NCBI GenBank assembly: GCA_964200075.2
Contig: CAXNAA020000445.1
Coordinates: forward strand, 1 to 21,259
DNA: 21,259 nucleotides
DNA from: Sphacelaria rigidula
Lineage: Eukaryota > Phaeophyceae > Sphacelariales
Reading direction: 5' to 3'
In this document: positions 1-7,697 of the stretch, piece by piece
Layout of the letters: each line of letters begins with the position of its first letter
Numbering within the stretch: position 1 is the first letter of the stretch
Notes under the pieces: model-generated
Seen by the model: only the letters and a program-made list of their open reading frames with translations
Told to the model about the DNA's origin: nothing
The model's database searches: none
Program-made: the position numbers and the translations under genes

Positions 1-579
1 TCACCACAGCACTTGCTCCTCAACATCAGTACCCAACTCGGCGCTCACCACAACAGCAAACACCTCAGGTAATGCCTTCTTTTTAGTCCTCCAGCCCGCT
101 CCTGAGAAACAGAAGCACTCGAACCACAACTCAGTGCAAGCGTAGAGCATCCTTCCCTCTCGGACACTCCCTCCTTGCACCTTCAGTCTAGCTACACCTG
201 TCACCCCCATGGTGTAGCTCAACACGCCTCTAAAAGGTATATTCGCACCGCGAAACCAATGCGACAGATCCTCTGCCCCCACAGATGCTTGTGCATTCAC
301 AAACGGTCGTTCTTCAGTCGCTTTTACAGAGGAAATAAAAGGCAAAACGGGAACATCCATGCAGTCCCGCACAGCAACACCTCCCGATGGCACCACGCCA
401 TCCTCCTCCAGCACCTGACCGTACAGCGGCAAAGATACCAAATACGCCAAACCTGTCCATGCATACAGCAGTGTACACGACCACCCCAACACCACGCGAC
501 GCTCGTCGTCACGAATAGTGATCGCTAACAACATCACGAGCTTATAGGTCGCTCTGCGTCCCCGCTTCGCGCGGATCAC
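1..579 (-). pseudogene. ORFX, unidentified 3' ORF of the gag-B element (copy 1)
   Basis: An open frame of about 190 codons ends at a stop in the first three bases. I do not recognise the product. It has a hydrophobic stretch of about 25 residues near the N-terminus (around VVLGWSCTLLYAW), then a soluble-looking part with the landmark LSHWFRGANIPF, a second fairly hydrophobic part near SGAGWRTKKK, and an acidic C-terminus. The same protein follows gag-B in the copy at 20.5-21.2 kb (LSHWFGGADIPF), and its last third follows integrase at 3.4-3.7 kb. Compared with the latter, this copy stops about 15 residues early. The first 30 or so codons have no counterpart in the other copy, so the true start is uncertain. 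A membrane or envelope-like role is only a guess from the hydrophobic segments and the 3' position. It may be the tail of the gag-B polyprotein. Confidence 0.5.
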
Positions 580-1099
580 ACGCCCCTGTTGTTTCGACCA
601 TGCAAGGCGTGTCCACAGCTACGCGTTGCTCCGGCGGCAATTCCGCCAACCTGGCATCCACCTGTCCTTCAAGCAGACACCCCTGCGAATTATCTGACCG
701 ATCTCCCGCCATTTCACTGGCGCAGATAGAGTCACCATGAGCACGACAAGCTCCTTGCTCATCCTGCTCGCTCGCAGTACGCGAATAACACCCCCTGCAG
801 CTTCGAGCATGCAAGGAGTATCTCCAGCTACGCTCTAGTCCGGCGGCAATTCCGCCAACCCGGCATCCACCTGTCCTTCAAGTAGACACCCCTGCGAGTT
901 CTCTGACCGATCTTCCGCCCTGTCACTGGTGCAGATAGATTCACCATGAGCACGGTAAGCTCTAAGCTCACCCTGCTCGCTCGCCATCCACGAATAACAC
1001 CCCCCCCCGCAACTTCGAGCATGCAAGGAGTATCTCCAGCTACGCGCTGGTCCGGCGGCCACAAGCAACTGGGACCTCCGCCCACGAGTACTTGCTAAT
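580..1099 (-). pseudogene. gag-B copy 1, decayed middle segment
   Basis: This stretch joins the repeat domain of gag-B (to the right) to ORFX (to the left) and is broken in every frame. Minus-strand landmarks are WPPDQRV and DTPCML, followed by serine- and cysteine-bearing text ending in AHGESIC. The same landmarks occur in order in the copies at 18.5-18.65 kb and 20.09-20.45 kb, so it belongs to the same gene. The reading frame is wrecked by an internal tandem duplication of about 209 bp, which is not a multiple of three, and by a C-rich homopolymer near 1000. No known domain is recognised. The C-x-C spacings do not form a classical CCHC zinc knuckle. Confidence 0.5.
598..1062. repeat. tandem duplication, about 209-212 bp unit
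   Basis: Two adjacent copies and a partial third share the same text. The word CAGCTACGC starts at 616, 825 and 1037, giving steps of 209 and 212 bp. The second step is longer because of a longer C run near 1000. The duplicated unit lies inside the gag-B middle segment; only one copy of it is present at 18.5 kb and at 20.4 kb, so the duplication is specific to this locus. Confidence 0.75.
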
Positions 1100-1764
1100 T
1101 TAATTGGCCCATGTAGGCCCCGCCCTCTCAACATCGCCAACAACAGCAGCAGTATCACCCATACTGGGTTTAGCCGCCACCCTCTGCTCAGCGCACTCCT
1201 GAACGAGAACAGCGGCAGCTGAGCTGCCTGCAGTCTGCTTGAGCCTCGTGACATATTCGCCCTCTCCAGCAGCAATACCAGCAGCATCCGAACCGATGCT
1301 TACCGTGGTACTGTCGGCGGGTGCGTTCTCATGCCTCCCCGCTTTGACAGACACGTGCTATGTCTCCTTCTCGCTCTGCACAGTGGAAACAGCTGCCCTG
1401 TATCGTGGTTCAAGACACGCCCTGCCGACTGCACGTTCGGCGGGTGCACTATCGCGCCTGTCCCCTCGGGCAGACACATGCTTCTCGGCGTTCATAGTGC
1501 AAGCATTTGCCCTGTATCGTTGTTTCAAACGCGCACCACCTACTGCACGTTCGGCGGGTGCACTGTCCTGCCTGTCCCCTCGGGCAGACACATGCTTCTC
1601 GGCTGTCACAGTGCAAGCATCTGCCCTGTATCGTTGTTTCAAATGTGCACCACCTACTGCACGTTCAGCGGGTGCACTGTCCTGGCTGTCCCCTCGGGCA
1701 GACACATGCTTCTCGGCTTTCACAGTGCAATGCGTCCCACCGGACGGCGCATGCTTGCGCAACG
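1100..1764 (-). pseudogene. gag-B copy 1, tandem-repeat domain
   Basis: Read leftwards from 1764, the frame starts at RKHAPSGG and continues the N-terminal part at 4883-5169; the two are separated only by the inserted LTR element. Three 38-residue units follow, each carrying AEKHVSARGD, AERAVGGA and LKQRYR, then a slightly longer last unit and a tail containing TAGSSAAAVLVQE. One in-frame TAG (1358-1360) stands where the copy near 20.0 kb has a glutamine codon; otherwise the frame is open to 1100. The repeats are basic and alanine-rich with heptad-like charge spacing, so a helical or coiled-coil scaffold is possible. No retroviral nucleocapsid knuckle is present. The gag assignment rests on the N-terminal part. 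Confidence 0.6.
1358..1735 (-). repeat. coding minisatellite, 114-bp (38-residue) units
   Basis: The word CAGACACATG occurs at 1471, 1585 and 1699, exactly 114 bp apart; a diverged unit follows at 123 bp (CAGACACGTG at 1348). Because 114 and 123 are multiples of three, unit number can change without breaking the frame. The same period and the same 9-bp longer terminal unit occur in the plus-strand copy at 19.5-20.0 kb. Confidence 0.9.
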
Positions 1765-2044
1765 TGTAGAGTATTCCATCTCCAGTACACGTACGTACAG
1801 GTTCATGATGATCTATACGTGGAACAATCTGCTGTAGGCGTTTTCTATTGGTTGACGGACTTGCGGGTCTGATCGGCAGACTATGTGGATTTGAACATCA
1901 CATGCTTCACGCATGTGGTTACTTCCGACAACGAAGGCTTTGTGTTTATGAATAACAAGTGTCTTGAAGTCTCCAGGCCCTAGTGAGGGAGGAAGCCCTT
2001 GGAGCAATCTTGTGACCTTGTTCTGAGTCCAGGAGGGCTCTATA
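1765..2044 (+). repeat. 5' LTR (TGTAGAG family, 280 bp)
   Basis: Starts TGTAGAG and ends CTCTATA, an imperfect terminal inverted repeat. It is followed at once by the 12-bp palindrome of the leader. It contains a short hairpin block (GTCTG, loop, CAGAC) near 1868-1882 that is also present in the other LTR families of the window. Confidence 0.9.
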
Positions 2045-2216
2045 ATAAACGTTTATCAAGAGGAACCCGCTGGTTTCTGGAAGAGGTTTTCCAGCTGTGG
2101 GCAGCTGCGGAGAAATGATCTAAAACTTTGCACACAGGAGTGTGCACTTTGTGACGTGAGGGAGCTCACTGACAGCGGAGAGACGGCTAGGTTGGCTGGA
2201 ACTGTTGCGTGCAGCT
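2045..2216 (+). promoter_or_regulatory. leader of the inserted element, with 12-bp palindrome
   Basis: The leader begins with the perfect palindrome ATAAACGTTTAT (2045-2056) touching the LTR end, where a primer binding site is expected. A normal site starting TGG and matching a tRNA 3' end is not seen at the LTR boundary; TGGTTTCTGG occurs about 28 bases downstream. The remainder to the gag ATG at 2217 has no ORF. Confidence 0.5.
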
Positions 2217-2625
2217 ATGGCAACGCGCAAGAAAGTGGGTGATGGCGATGCAGGTGAAGAGGTGAAGTTTAAGTTTACGGAGCTTATGCCTGCAGGATAG
2301 CTGAAAGCCCCAGAGTACTGACGGCATTTTAGCGAAAATGCGTCCCGACGTTTTTATCAGAAATACGTCGAGTATGAAGAGGCAGTCAAAATGAACAACA
2401 AAGGGCGTAGCATGCAGGCCGTCTTACTGACTGTTACTGAACCGGTGCCGAGGCACATCCGTGCGTGTTTGTCACGCGCGAGTTTTGACGGATCTGTGCT
2501 TGACAAAGATGCTCCCAAGGAGGCTCTAGGCCGACATGCGAAATGTTGGCGGGATGAAGAGATTGATCCTTCAGTTGCTGCTGCTGGTGTGCGGAAGCAT
2601 TGGCTGCCCGCAACGAGCAAACTGC
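2217..2625 (+). pseudogene. gag: gag of the inserted element, N-terminal part
   Basis: ATG at 2217 opens a frame matching the gag at 17.7-18.0 kb in order: EEVKFKFTEL, then RHFSENASRRF, YEEAVKMNNKGRS and a conserved VPRHI. Two in-frame stops, TAG (2298-2300) and TGA (2319-2321), lie about 27 and 34 codons in; the frame is then open to 2726. Homology to gag fades near IDPSVAAAGV at about 2580-2610, after which the sequence becomes the pre-RT linker in another frame. The zinc knuckle and protease are therefore missing. Gag would form the particle shell; this copy cannot make a full one. Confidence 0.75.
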
Positions 2626-2634
2626 AATGGGGTG

Positions 2635-2925
2635 CCCTGGAGGAATTCGTGAGCCTGTACGGAACAGAGCGAGCATTTTTAGGCGAGTGCTGCATGGTTG
2701 TCCGCCTGATCGCGTCGAGCCCTTGAAGGTGAAATTCAAACCTGCTGCTGTGGAGGCAAAGGCTCGGCCGAGGGCGTACTTTCCGGTCAGGATGGCGTGG
2801 TTGGCACGCTGCATCGCAACATTGGTGGCGCTCGGGCTCGTGTACTGCATTTTGCAGGTAGAGTGGGCGAGAGCGGCGATTGCAACGCCCGAGAAGTCCT
2901 GTTTTCGCTGGATGAGTGCATACAA
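2635..2925 (+). pseudogene. pol linker between protease and RT
   Basis: Frame 2 carries RVEPLKVKFKP, then KARPRAY, a hydrophobic run around LVALGLVY and ATPEKSCFRW. The same segment precedes RT at 15.16-15.37 kb and follows protease at 11.93-12.05 kb. It breaks off where the RT copy continues into SDYRAVN, so a deletion removes all of RT and RNase H and resumes in integrase. It is fused directly to truncated gag upstream. Confidence 0.7.
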
Positions 2926-3430
2926 GGCGGGGGAGAAAGTTTCCCATGACCACAAGGCGGTGGGTGGTACATGGTGCTCGCCCAGGGAAGGTTTTTCATT
3001 TCAATTTTCTTAGTGTTGGCGAGGGTGGCCCGCTGGGAGATAATGGCTTGGACAAAGGAGATCGGTTCAAGTACATATTTGTAAGGATGGATGACCCGGG
3101 CGACTTCGTGCGGTTGGAGCCCGCGGAGTCGTGTACAGCGGCAACGACGGTAAAGCATCTGTTGACATGGTGCAAAGCGCTGGGGCCGCAGGAGGGATGG
3201 GTCAGCGATACGGTATCGCAATATGAGAATCGTGTGGTGAGAGTGCTCAAGAAGGCGCTGATGGATCGCAGATTCGTAGTGGCCAATTCGCGGTTGTCAC
3301 ATCGTGAATGTAAGCGAATGGTGCGTGACAATGTTCGTACCTTGAAGGTCATAATGCAGAGAGGAAGACTCGATGCCAACACCTGGGTGGGTTCGGTACC
3401 TGCCGTGCAGTGGGCATTGCACACTGGTTC
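2926..3430 (+). pseudogene. integrase core, truncated
   Basis: After a few frameshifted codons this follows the integrase core of the copy at 10.1 kb: HFNFLSVGEGGPLG, FKYIFVRMDD, VSDTVSQYEN, then RECKRMVRDN and VPAVQWALHTG. Of the D,D,E triad, the first D is N here (HFN instead of HFD at 10.37 kb), the second D (VSD) is kept and the E (HRE) is kept. The zinc-binding HHCC domain and the chromodomain are absent. The frame is open through the core but it cannot be a working integrase. It ends abruptly in the ORFX tail. Confidence 0.85.
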
Positions 3431-3686
3431 TCGGGACAGCTGTGAGAGCTGTAGCTGCATCGATGCGAGGAGCGACTGTTGAAGTGAAAATGCTACTCTA
3501 CGGTGTGGACGAAGTTGTAGCCGGAGAGCTGCTGTTTCTCAGGAGGAGCGCAGGAGAATTACATGGCGGGCATTGCCTGAGGTACTCAATGTTGCGGTGA
3601 GCGCCGGGTTGGGTGATGTTAAGGAGCAAGTACTAGTGGAAATACTTGTTGAGAATGAGGAAGCACATTGTGACTTGTATACCTGA
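3431..3686 (+). pseudogene. ORFX C-terminal part fused behind integrase
   Basis: The text VRAVAASMRGA...MLLYGVDEVV matches the ORFX copy near 21.1 kb (VRAVAGLMARGA...LLYGAHGVV). After a frame change at the LLFLRR segment it continues as WRALPEVLNVAVSAGLG and VKEQVLVEI to a TGA at 3684-3686, matching and outrunning the end of ORFX at base 1. This gives the probable natural C-terminus of ORFX. The junction with integrase near 3430 is a deletion breakpoint. Confidence 0.6.
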
Positions 3687-4590
3687 ATCGTTGATTGTAG
3701 GTGGTGGTGATGTCGTTCCTGGACTTGTCTGTTGTGTTGCGCTGGTTGGCACGCATGATACATGGTGCTTTCTGCAAAGAAGCTGCTGAGTAAAATATTA
3801 GCATGGATGTGTGACTGATGTGCATGGTGTCTGATGAAGAGTCAGAGTGAGGCAGTTTTCAATAAACTGCTGTGTGCTGAATGAAAAAAAGCTCGTATAT
3901 TTTTGTTCGTGCGTAAAGTGGAATCACCTTTGTGCGGTTTACAGAAACTGACTTTAGGAGATGGCGATTGCTGCTGCTGGCGTGAAAATGGGCGGAAACT
4001 ACGAAATGCGTAGGCTTTTATGTGAACAAGTATAACGTGAGTATTTCCAGAAGTTAACGATAAACGAAATCGTGCGCGAATTCAGTGATTTTTTACTGTG
4101 GTACATCTTTGATGGCTTGTCGTGTGTTTGGATAAGCGCATAGATGTTGTTTCGCCCTGAAAAACGGAGAATGTGGATGGTGTACCTATTTTTCTGGAAG
4201 GAGCACCGCGTATTTGTTCTGAGGTGCGTCAGTTGGAACTGAGTCAAAAGGTGTGTTCACGGTTGTAGGCAAAGTACGGTGTCAAGCTTTGAGTGCATGG
4301 TATGATCGAATGCTACGGTTTGAAATGGTATTATCCTTGACGCATTTGCTTTGTGTGAGCATGCCACGACTGGAAATTGCCGTTGAATGAATTATTGACT
4401 TAACTAAATTCGATTGAGACGCTGTGTTCAAGTGAAGTGTCGTTGTTCAGCGCTTTGCGAATGATCATTTTCTTTGTGAACATGACATAGCATGGTCATG
4501 TGTGACCAACAGGCGGACAAAGGTAGCATGAACGTGTTTGTCGGTGTCTAGTGTTTGTCAAACTCGCTTTCTACATCGAGTAGTGCGGAA
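3687..4590 (+). other. long 3' UTR of the inserted element
   Basis: About 900 bases with no convincing ORF on either strand. The last 50 or so bases (TTTGTCAAACTC, then the G-rich tract) resemble the 3' end of the coding-free element at 9022-9080 read on the minus strand. Confidence 0.6.
3861..3890 (+). terminator. AATAAA followed by an A run
   Basis: AATAAA at 3861-3866 is followed 17 bases later by seven A residues (3884-3890). It lies about 175 bases after the ORFX stop, far upstream of the 3' LTR where an LTR element would normally polyadenylate. It may be the relic of a polyadenylated ORFX transcript captured by the element, or chance. Confidence 0.35.
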
Positions 4591-4602
4591 TTTTGGGGGT
4601 GC
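4591..4602 (+). promoter_or_regulatory. polypurine tract before 3' LTR
   Basis: TTTTGGGGGTGC touches the TGTAGAG start of the 3' LTR. The same G-run plus TGC sits at the 3' LTR boundary of the coding-free element (minus strand, 9022-9033) and of the LTR at 13781-14063, and a variant (GTGGGGATGC) at 7698. This fixes the orientation of all of them. Confidence 0.75.
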
Positions 4603-4882
4603 TGTAGAGTAGTCCCCCTCCAGTACACGTACGTGCAGGTTCATGATGATCTACATGTGGAACAATCTACTGTAGGCGTTTTCTATTGGTTGACGGACTT
4701 GCGGGTCTGATCGGCAGACTATGTGGATTTGAACATCACATGCTTCACGCATGTGGTTACTTCCGATAACAAAGGCTTTGTGTTTATGAATAACAACTGT
4801 CTAGAAGTCTCCAGGCCCTAGTGAGGGAGGAAGCCCTTGGTGCAATCTTGTGACCTTGTTCTGAGTCCAGGAGGGCTCTATT
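4603..4882 (+). repeat. 3' LTR (TGTAGAG family, 280 bp)
   Basis: Direct copy of 1765-2044, same length, about 95% identical by eye. It ends CTCTATT and is followed by AACG, the target duplication. Confidence 0.9.
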
Positions 4883-5169
4883 AACGCGAAAAGTAACTGC
4901 TCGTCCTCAACATCATGATCATGTTTCAAGAACGTGTCACACAGGCATCTCGCAATATGTTTCGGCATGAGCTCAGAAACTGCTTCCACCTCAAAGAGTT
5001 TTGTCCACCGCGCGTTCACCTGATACACATCTCGCAAATATTGCTTGTATTTGCGTAAAAACTCGGCCGATTTCTCGCTCGAAAACTTGCGGCCTTAGTA
5101 CGGTTTTTCCAGTGCCAGTACAGGAACAACACGGCCATCGACGATGACATATTCCTGCACCTTATCCAT
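4883..5169 (-). pseudogene. gag-B copy 1, N-terminal gag-like part
   Basis: The first ATG of the frame is at 5169 (MDKVQEY), chosen because it aligns with DKVKF near the start of the gag at 18.0 kb. Landmarks follow: GRKFSSEKSAEFLRKY, LRDVYQVNARW, LMPKHIARCLCDTF and EQLLFAL. The first and third correspond to GRVFSEQASRRFCQKY and LVPKHIQNCVSDTIF of the zinc-knuckle gag, which is the basis for calling it gag-like. One TAA (5095-5097) stands where the related gag has a sense codon. The frame runs across the AACG site directly into RKHAPSGG at 1764 once the inserted element is removed. Confidence 0.65.
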
Positions 5170-5678
5170 TTCGGTCAGCAGTACAGCACTCCACACCGCC
5201 TTTTTGAAAAACGAAGTCGTCTCCCACTCACAGGAACAACAACTCTCTCCTTACACCGAGACGCGCTGTACCACCTTACAATGACAATGGCCACAGCGCG
5301 TCTTTCTCACGCAGGTCTAGCCACGTGTTTGAAGTCCTTATACTCCTCTTCCTAGCCGTACCTGGCCAAGCGTGGAACAAGCAACTCTCGCTGGCTCAAC
5401 CAGGCAGTAATCGTTCCGCTTTTTTGGAGCGCTCACGGACTCGCCAGCTGTCGATGAACGCCCCGCACCTCACGCACGAGCGATACCACAGCCCGCCCTA
5501 GCACTCACACTGCCTCAGAACCTCCTCGGCTCTACTTCTTCAACTCCTCACGACGTTAACACGCCTTGAGCTGGTCTTATTTGCTGCAAACTGATCAGGC
5601 CTGCAGCCTTCCCTATCTTGAACTTTCAGCTGCTTTTTGCGGACCTACCACTAGTCAGCGGACTAAATGAACGTTCAT
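5170..5678 (-). promoter_or_regulatory. leader of the gag-B element
   Basis: Lies between the LTR at 5679-5935 and the gag-B start. Bases 5419-5678 match 9610-9862 of the coding-free element almost throughout, and end at the LTR with the perfect palindrome ATGAACGTTCAT (5667-5678). Between about 5170 and 5419 I see no ORF. Confidence 0.6.
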
Positions 5679-5935
5679 TGTAGACTTCTGTCACTCAACA
5701 TCAGATTGCCATGTGGACTCCTCCCATCACGGGCACATCGACTTCAGCAGCTTTGGTTATTCATATATAAACCCTCAGCACAGTACAGGAGAACAGGACC
5801 ATAGCCTCTCTCCACGAGAGTAGCAAAACCGGGCCTACTCTTCATGGAGGTCACCATCACAAAGTCCGGCGATCAGACCCGCAACTCCACCTACAATCTC
5901 CCTGACCTTAGGTAACAATGGTGGCTGGGTCTACA
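5679..5935 (-). repeat. 5' LTR of the gag-B element (TGTAGAC family, 257 bp)
   Basis: On the plus strand it starts TGTAGAC and ends GTCTACA, a perfect 7-bp inverted repeat. It closely matches the two 257-bp LTRs at 8765 and 9863. The palindromic leader on its left makes it a 5' LTR read on the minus strand. The partner LTR would lie left of base 1, so the target duplication cannot be checked (right flank TGTC). Confidence 0.85.
5757..5771 (-). promoter_or_regulatory. possible TATA box in LTR
   Basis: On the minus strand the AT-rich motif TTTATATATGAATAA lies in the last third of the LTR. It is kept in variant form in the LTRs near 8850, 9943, 12830 and 13225, though surrounding bases differ. 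A start about 30 bases later would leave a short R region; this is inference. Confidence 0.35.
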
Positions 5936-6038
5936 TGTCACTGAAATTACGAGGGGTGACATCATTCACTCGGGGGTCGGTCTGATTGAGGATGATCAAG
6001 AATTCAGGTTGTTCGGCAAAGATCCTGAAACTAGATCG
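5936..6038. other. flank between gag-B LTR and unknown ORF
   Basis: Right-hand target flank of the gag-B element. No feature recognised. Confidence 0.3.
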
Positions 6039-6596
6039 TCAGCTAACAAAACCTTCCTGTTTCCCGGTGAATTTAGGTATGGTGGCTCTTGCCCTGCTCC
6101 TGACGAAGGGAAAACTATAAATTATTTCATCATTCTCACTGGTTTTCCAATGTTCCGAAGTCATCTGACGCGGACGCCGCGTGCCTACGTCCTGGTCAAT
6201 GTACTCTCGGCCAGAAAAGCGCGTACGCTCTCCATCGACCGCAGAACCCCTCGCAGTTGCCTCTGCTGCTTGTTGGGATACAGGACCATTTTCTGCAAGA
6301 CTTACGCCTCGTCTGGATTCCCGGTCTCGGGAACGTTCTTCCCCGATCCCTGCCTCAGCGGTTCCTCCTCTGCCGCGAGCAAAACTTCCTTCCGAGCCAG
6401 CTTTAGTAGCTTTCTGCATGTTGGCTAGAGATTGTCTAATCAGTGTTTAGATGTTCCCGCTTACAGTCGCCGAAATGCGTTGCATGAGTTTGTTTTCGCG
6501 CCTCTGCTCCTCGTGGTCGGCATCGACGATGTCTTGACGTTACTCCTCTTCGTCGTTGACATGCGAATCTGCGGAATGCTCCATCTCTTCAGTCAT
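6039..6596 (-). pseudogene. unrecognised acidic/basic ORF, two stops
   Basis: An ATG at 6596 opens a frame (MTEEMEHSADSHVNDEEE) that runs in register for about 186 codons to 6039, interrupted by two TAA stops at codons 19 and about 48. It has an acidic N-terminus, then DHEEQRRENKLMQRIS and LIRQSLANMQKATK of probable helix or coiled coil, then a low-complexity part rich in E, R, G and A (SFARGRGGTAEAG). It looks like the head of a gag or nucleic-acid-binding protein of another element, but I recognise no family. A plus-strand ORF over the same bases has no coding feel and is taken as its shadow. Confidence 0.4.
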
Positions 6597-7436
6597 CTGC
6601 ACAGGTGATCAGTCTGCGCAGTAGATGGACTGTGAAGTCCCAGACGCTAGGTTGTAGAATGAATAAACCCAGTGTTTGAGTAACACAGAGCTGTTGCAAT
6701 GCACAAATTACACCAAAATATTGCAGTCCTCGGGAAGGAAACGAAACGTAGTGAGCATCGCTGCAAACATTACTGTACTGCATTTGCTTTATTAGCGGCG
6801 GCATATCTCCCGTTTGGCAAGATATCACAGCAATACCTATCGACGTGATACAGTATCATGAATACTCTAGATATCATGTGCGCTGACACACGCCCCTACG
6901 AACGAATGCACTTCGAGCGCACGAACAAATACACTCCGAGCGCAAGCACAAACAGAGTGAACACTGATGTTCAGTGGAAGCACGAGAAGGGGATCAGCGA
7001 ATAAGAGCAGTACGAAATCAAGTTCAGACAAAATGCTGACTTGGAAAAGCTGCAGAGAACAAAATGACCCCAAAGAAGACGGACCCTAGACTCACGTGGA
7101 GACGATTTTTTCGTTTCTCAGATGTCCAAGTGCAAAGGATGGTCGAGATAAATGATGGCTCGGATGCTTGTAGGATCCGCTGAGACGTGCATAAAGAAAA
7201 ACGCTTCGCAACGCCACGGCATGCCCCAATGCCCATAACACCCATGCAGAATACAGCGCGGAAAGCAATGTACTTCAAACCGAACCAGAAACGGAACATG
7301 TCGTGAGTCCAATCAAAATACAAGAGAGAAGAGGATCAGCAAATGAGATGTAATCTAAAATCAAGCAACAACGAAATGCTGGCTTGAGGAGCTGCAGAGA
7401 ACAAAATGACACCTGAGGAGAGGTACGGTAAACAAA
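6597..7436. other. non-coding stretch with a 97-bp direct repeat
   Basis: No supported gene. Two imperfect direct copies lie at 6984-7080 and 7326-7422, 342 bp apart; both end in CTGCAGAGAACAAAATGAC. On the minus strand each contains TTTTGTTCTCTGCAG, which looks like a 3' splice site, so this could be the remains of a duplicated host exon-intron boundary. The minus-strand ORFs here are hydrophobic and short and were not accepted. Confidence 0.4.
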
Positions 7437-7697
7437 CCTGTCTGGAATTAGAACAAGGTCACACTGCTGCTCCAGAGTCTTCCTCCCTGTCACGGGCTCC
7501 AGAGACTTCAAGACTCAAGCAGTCATACAAACAGCAGTCTTCGTTAAAACCACAAGTGATCCTTCTTCGCTACCCTCGCAAACAAAATATGCTACGCATT
7601 TGATAATCATCTTCCAACCCATCGTCACAAGATCCAAACTGATATCCATATATTACCCCACTCCTCATGCTAGAGTTGCTACTGTACTTTCTTTACG
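7437..7697 (-). repeat. 3' LTR of the pol element (TGTAAA family, about 261 bp)
   Basis: Closely matches 12094-12359 and 18211-18474. On the plus strand it runs from GGTAAAC to CTTTACG, so both ends carry a change from the TGTAAA/TTTACA form. On the right is the minus-strand tract GTGGGGATGC, the expected polypurine tract, so it is a 3' LTR on the minus strand, matching pol to its right. Confidence 0.75.

Larger units (their letters stand above)
1765..4882 (+). mobile_element. LTR retrotransposon lacking RT, inserted in gag-B
   Basis: This is a 3118-bp element with two 280-bp direct LTRs (1765-2044 and 4603-4882), flanked by AACG on both sides (1761-1764 and 4883-4886). By eye the LTRs differ at about 13 of 280 positions with no gaps, about 95% identity, so this is one of the younger layers. 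Internal order is leader, gag, pre-RT linker, integrase, tail of ORFX, long 3' UTR, polypurine tract. RT and RNase H are missing, and protease is missing apart from its downstream linker. Gag has two stops and integrase has a D-to-N change, so it is dead or was moved in trans. Removing it and one AACG rejoins the gag-B frame exactly. Confidence 0.9.

Noticed and set aside
1358-1735. CRISPR-like or other regular array
   Set aside because: Spacing is regular but whole 114-bp units are repeated without unique spacers and the units code for protein.
2391-2726. Secreted effector or toxin gene
   Set aside because: No signal peptide or effector motif; the sequence aligns with the gag at 17.7-18.0 kb.
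2357-3221. Long minus-strand ORFs in the inserted element
   Set aside because: Antisense to gag, linker and integrase motifs on the plus strand.
7024-7323. Hydrophobic minus-strand ORF as a membrane protein gene
   Set aside because: Short, no homologue recognised, and overlaps the direct repeat where the two copies do not share a frame.
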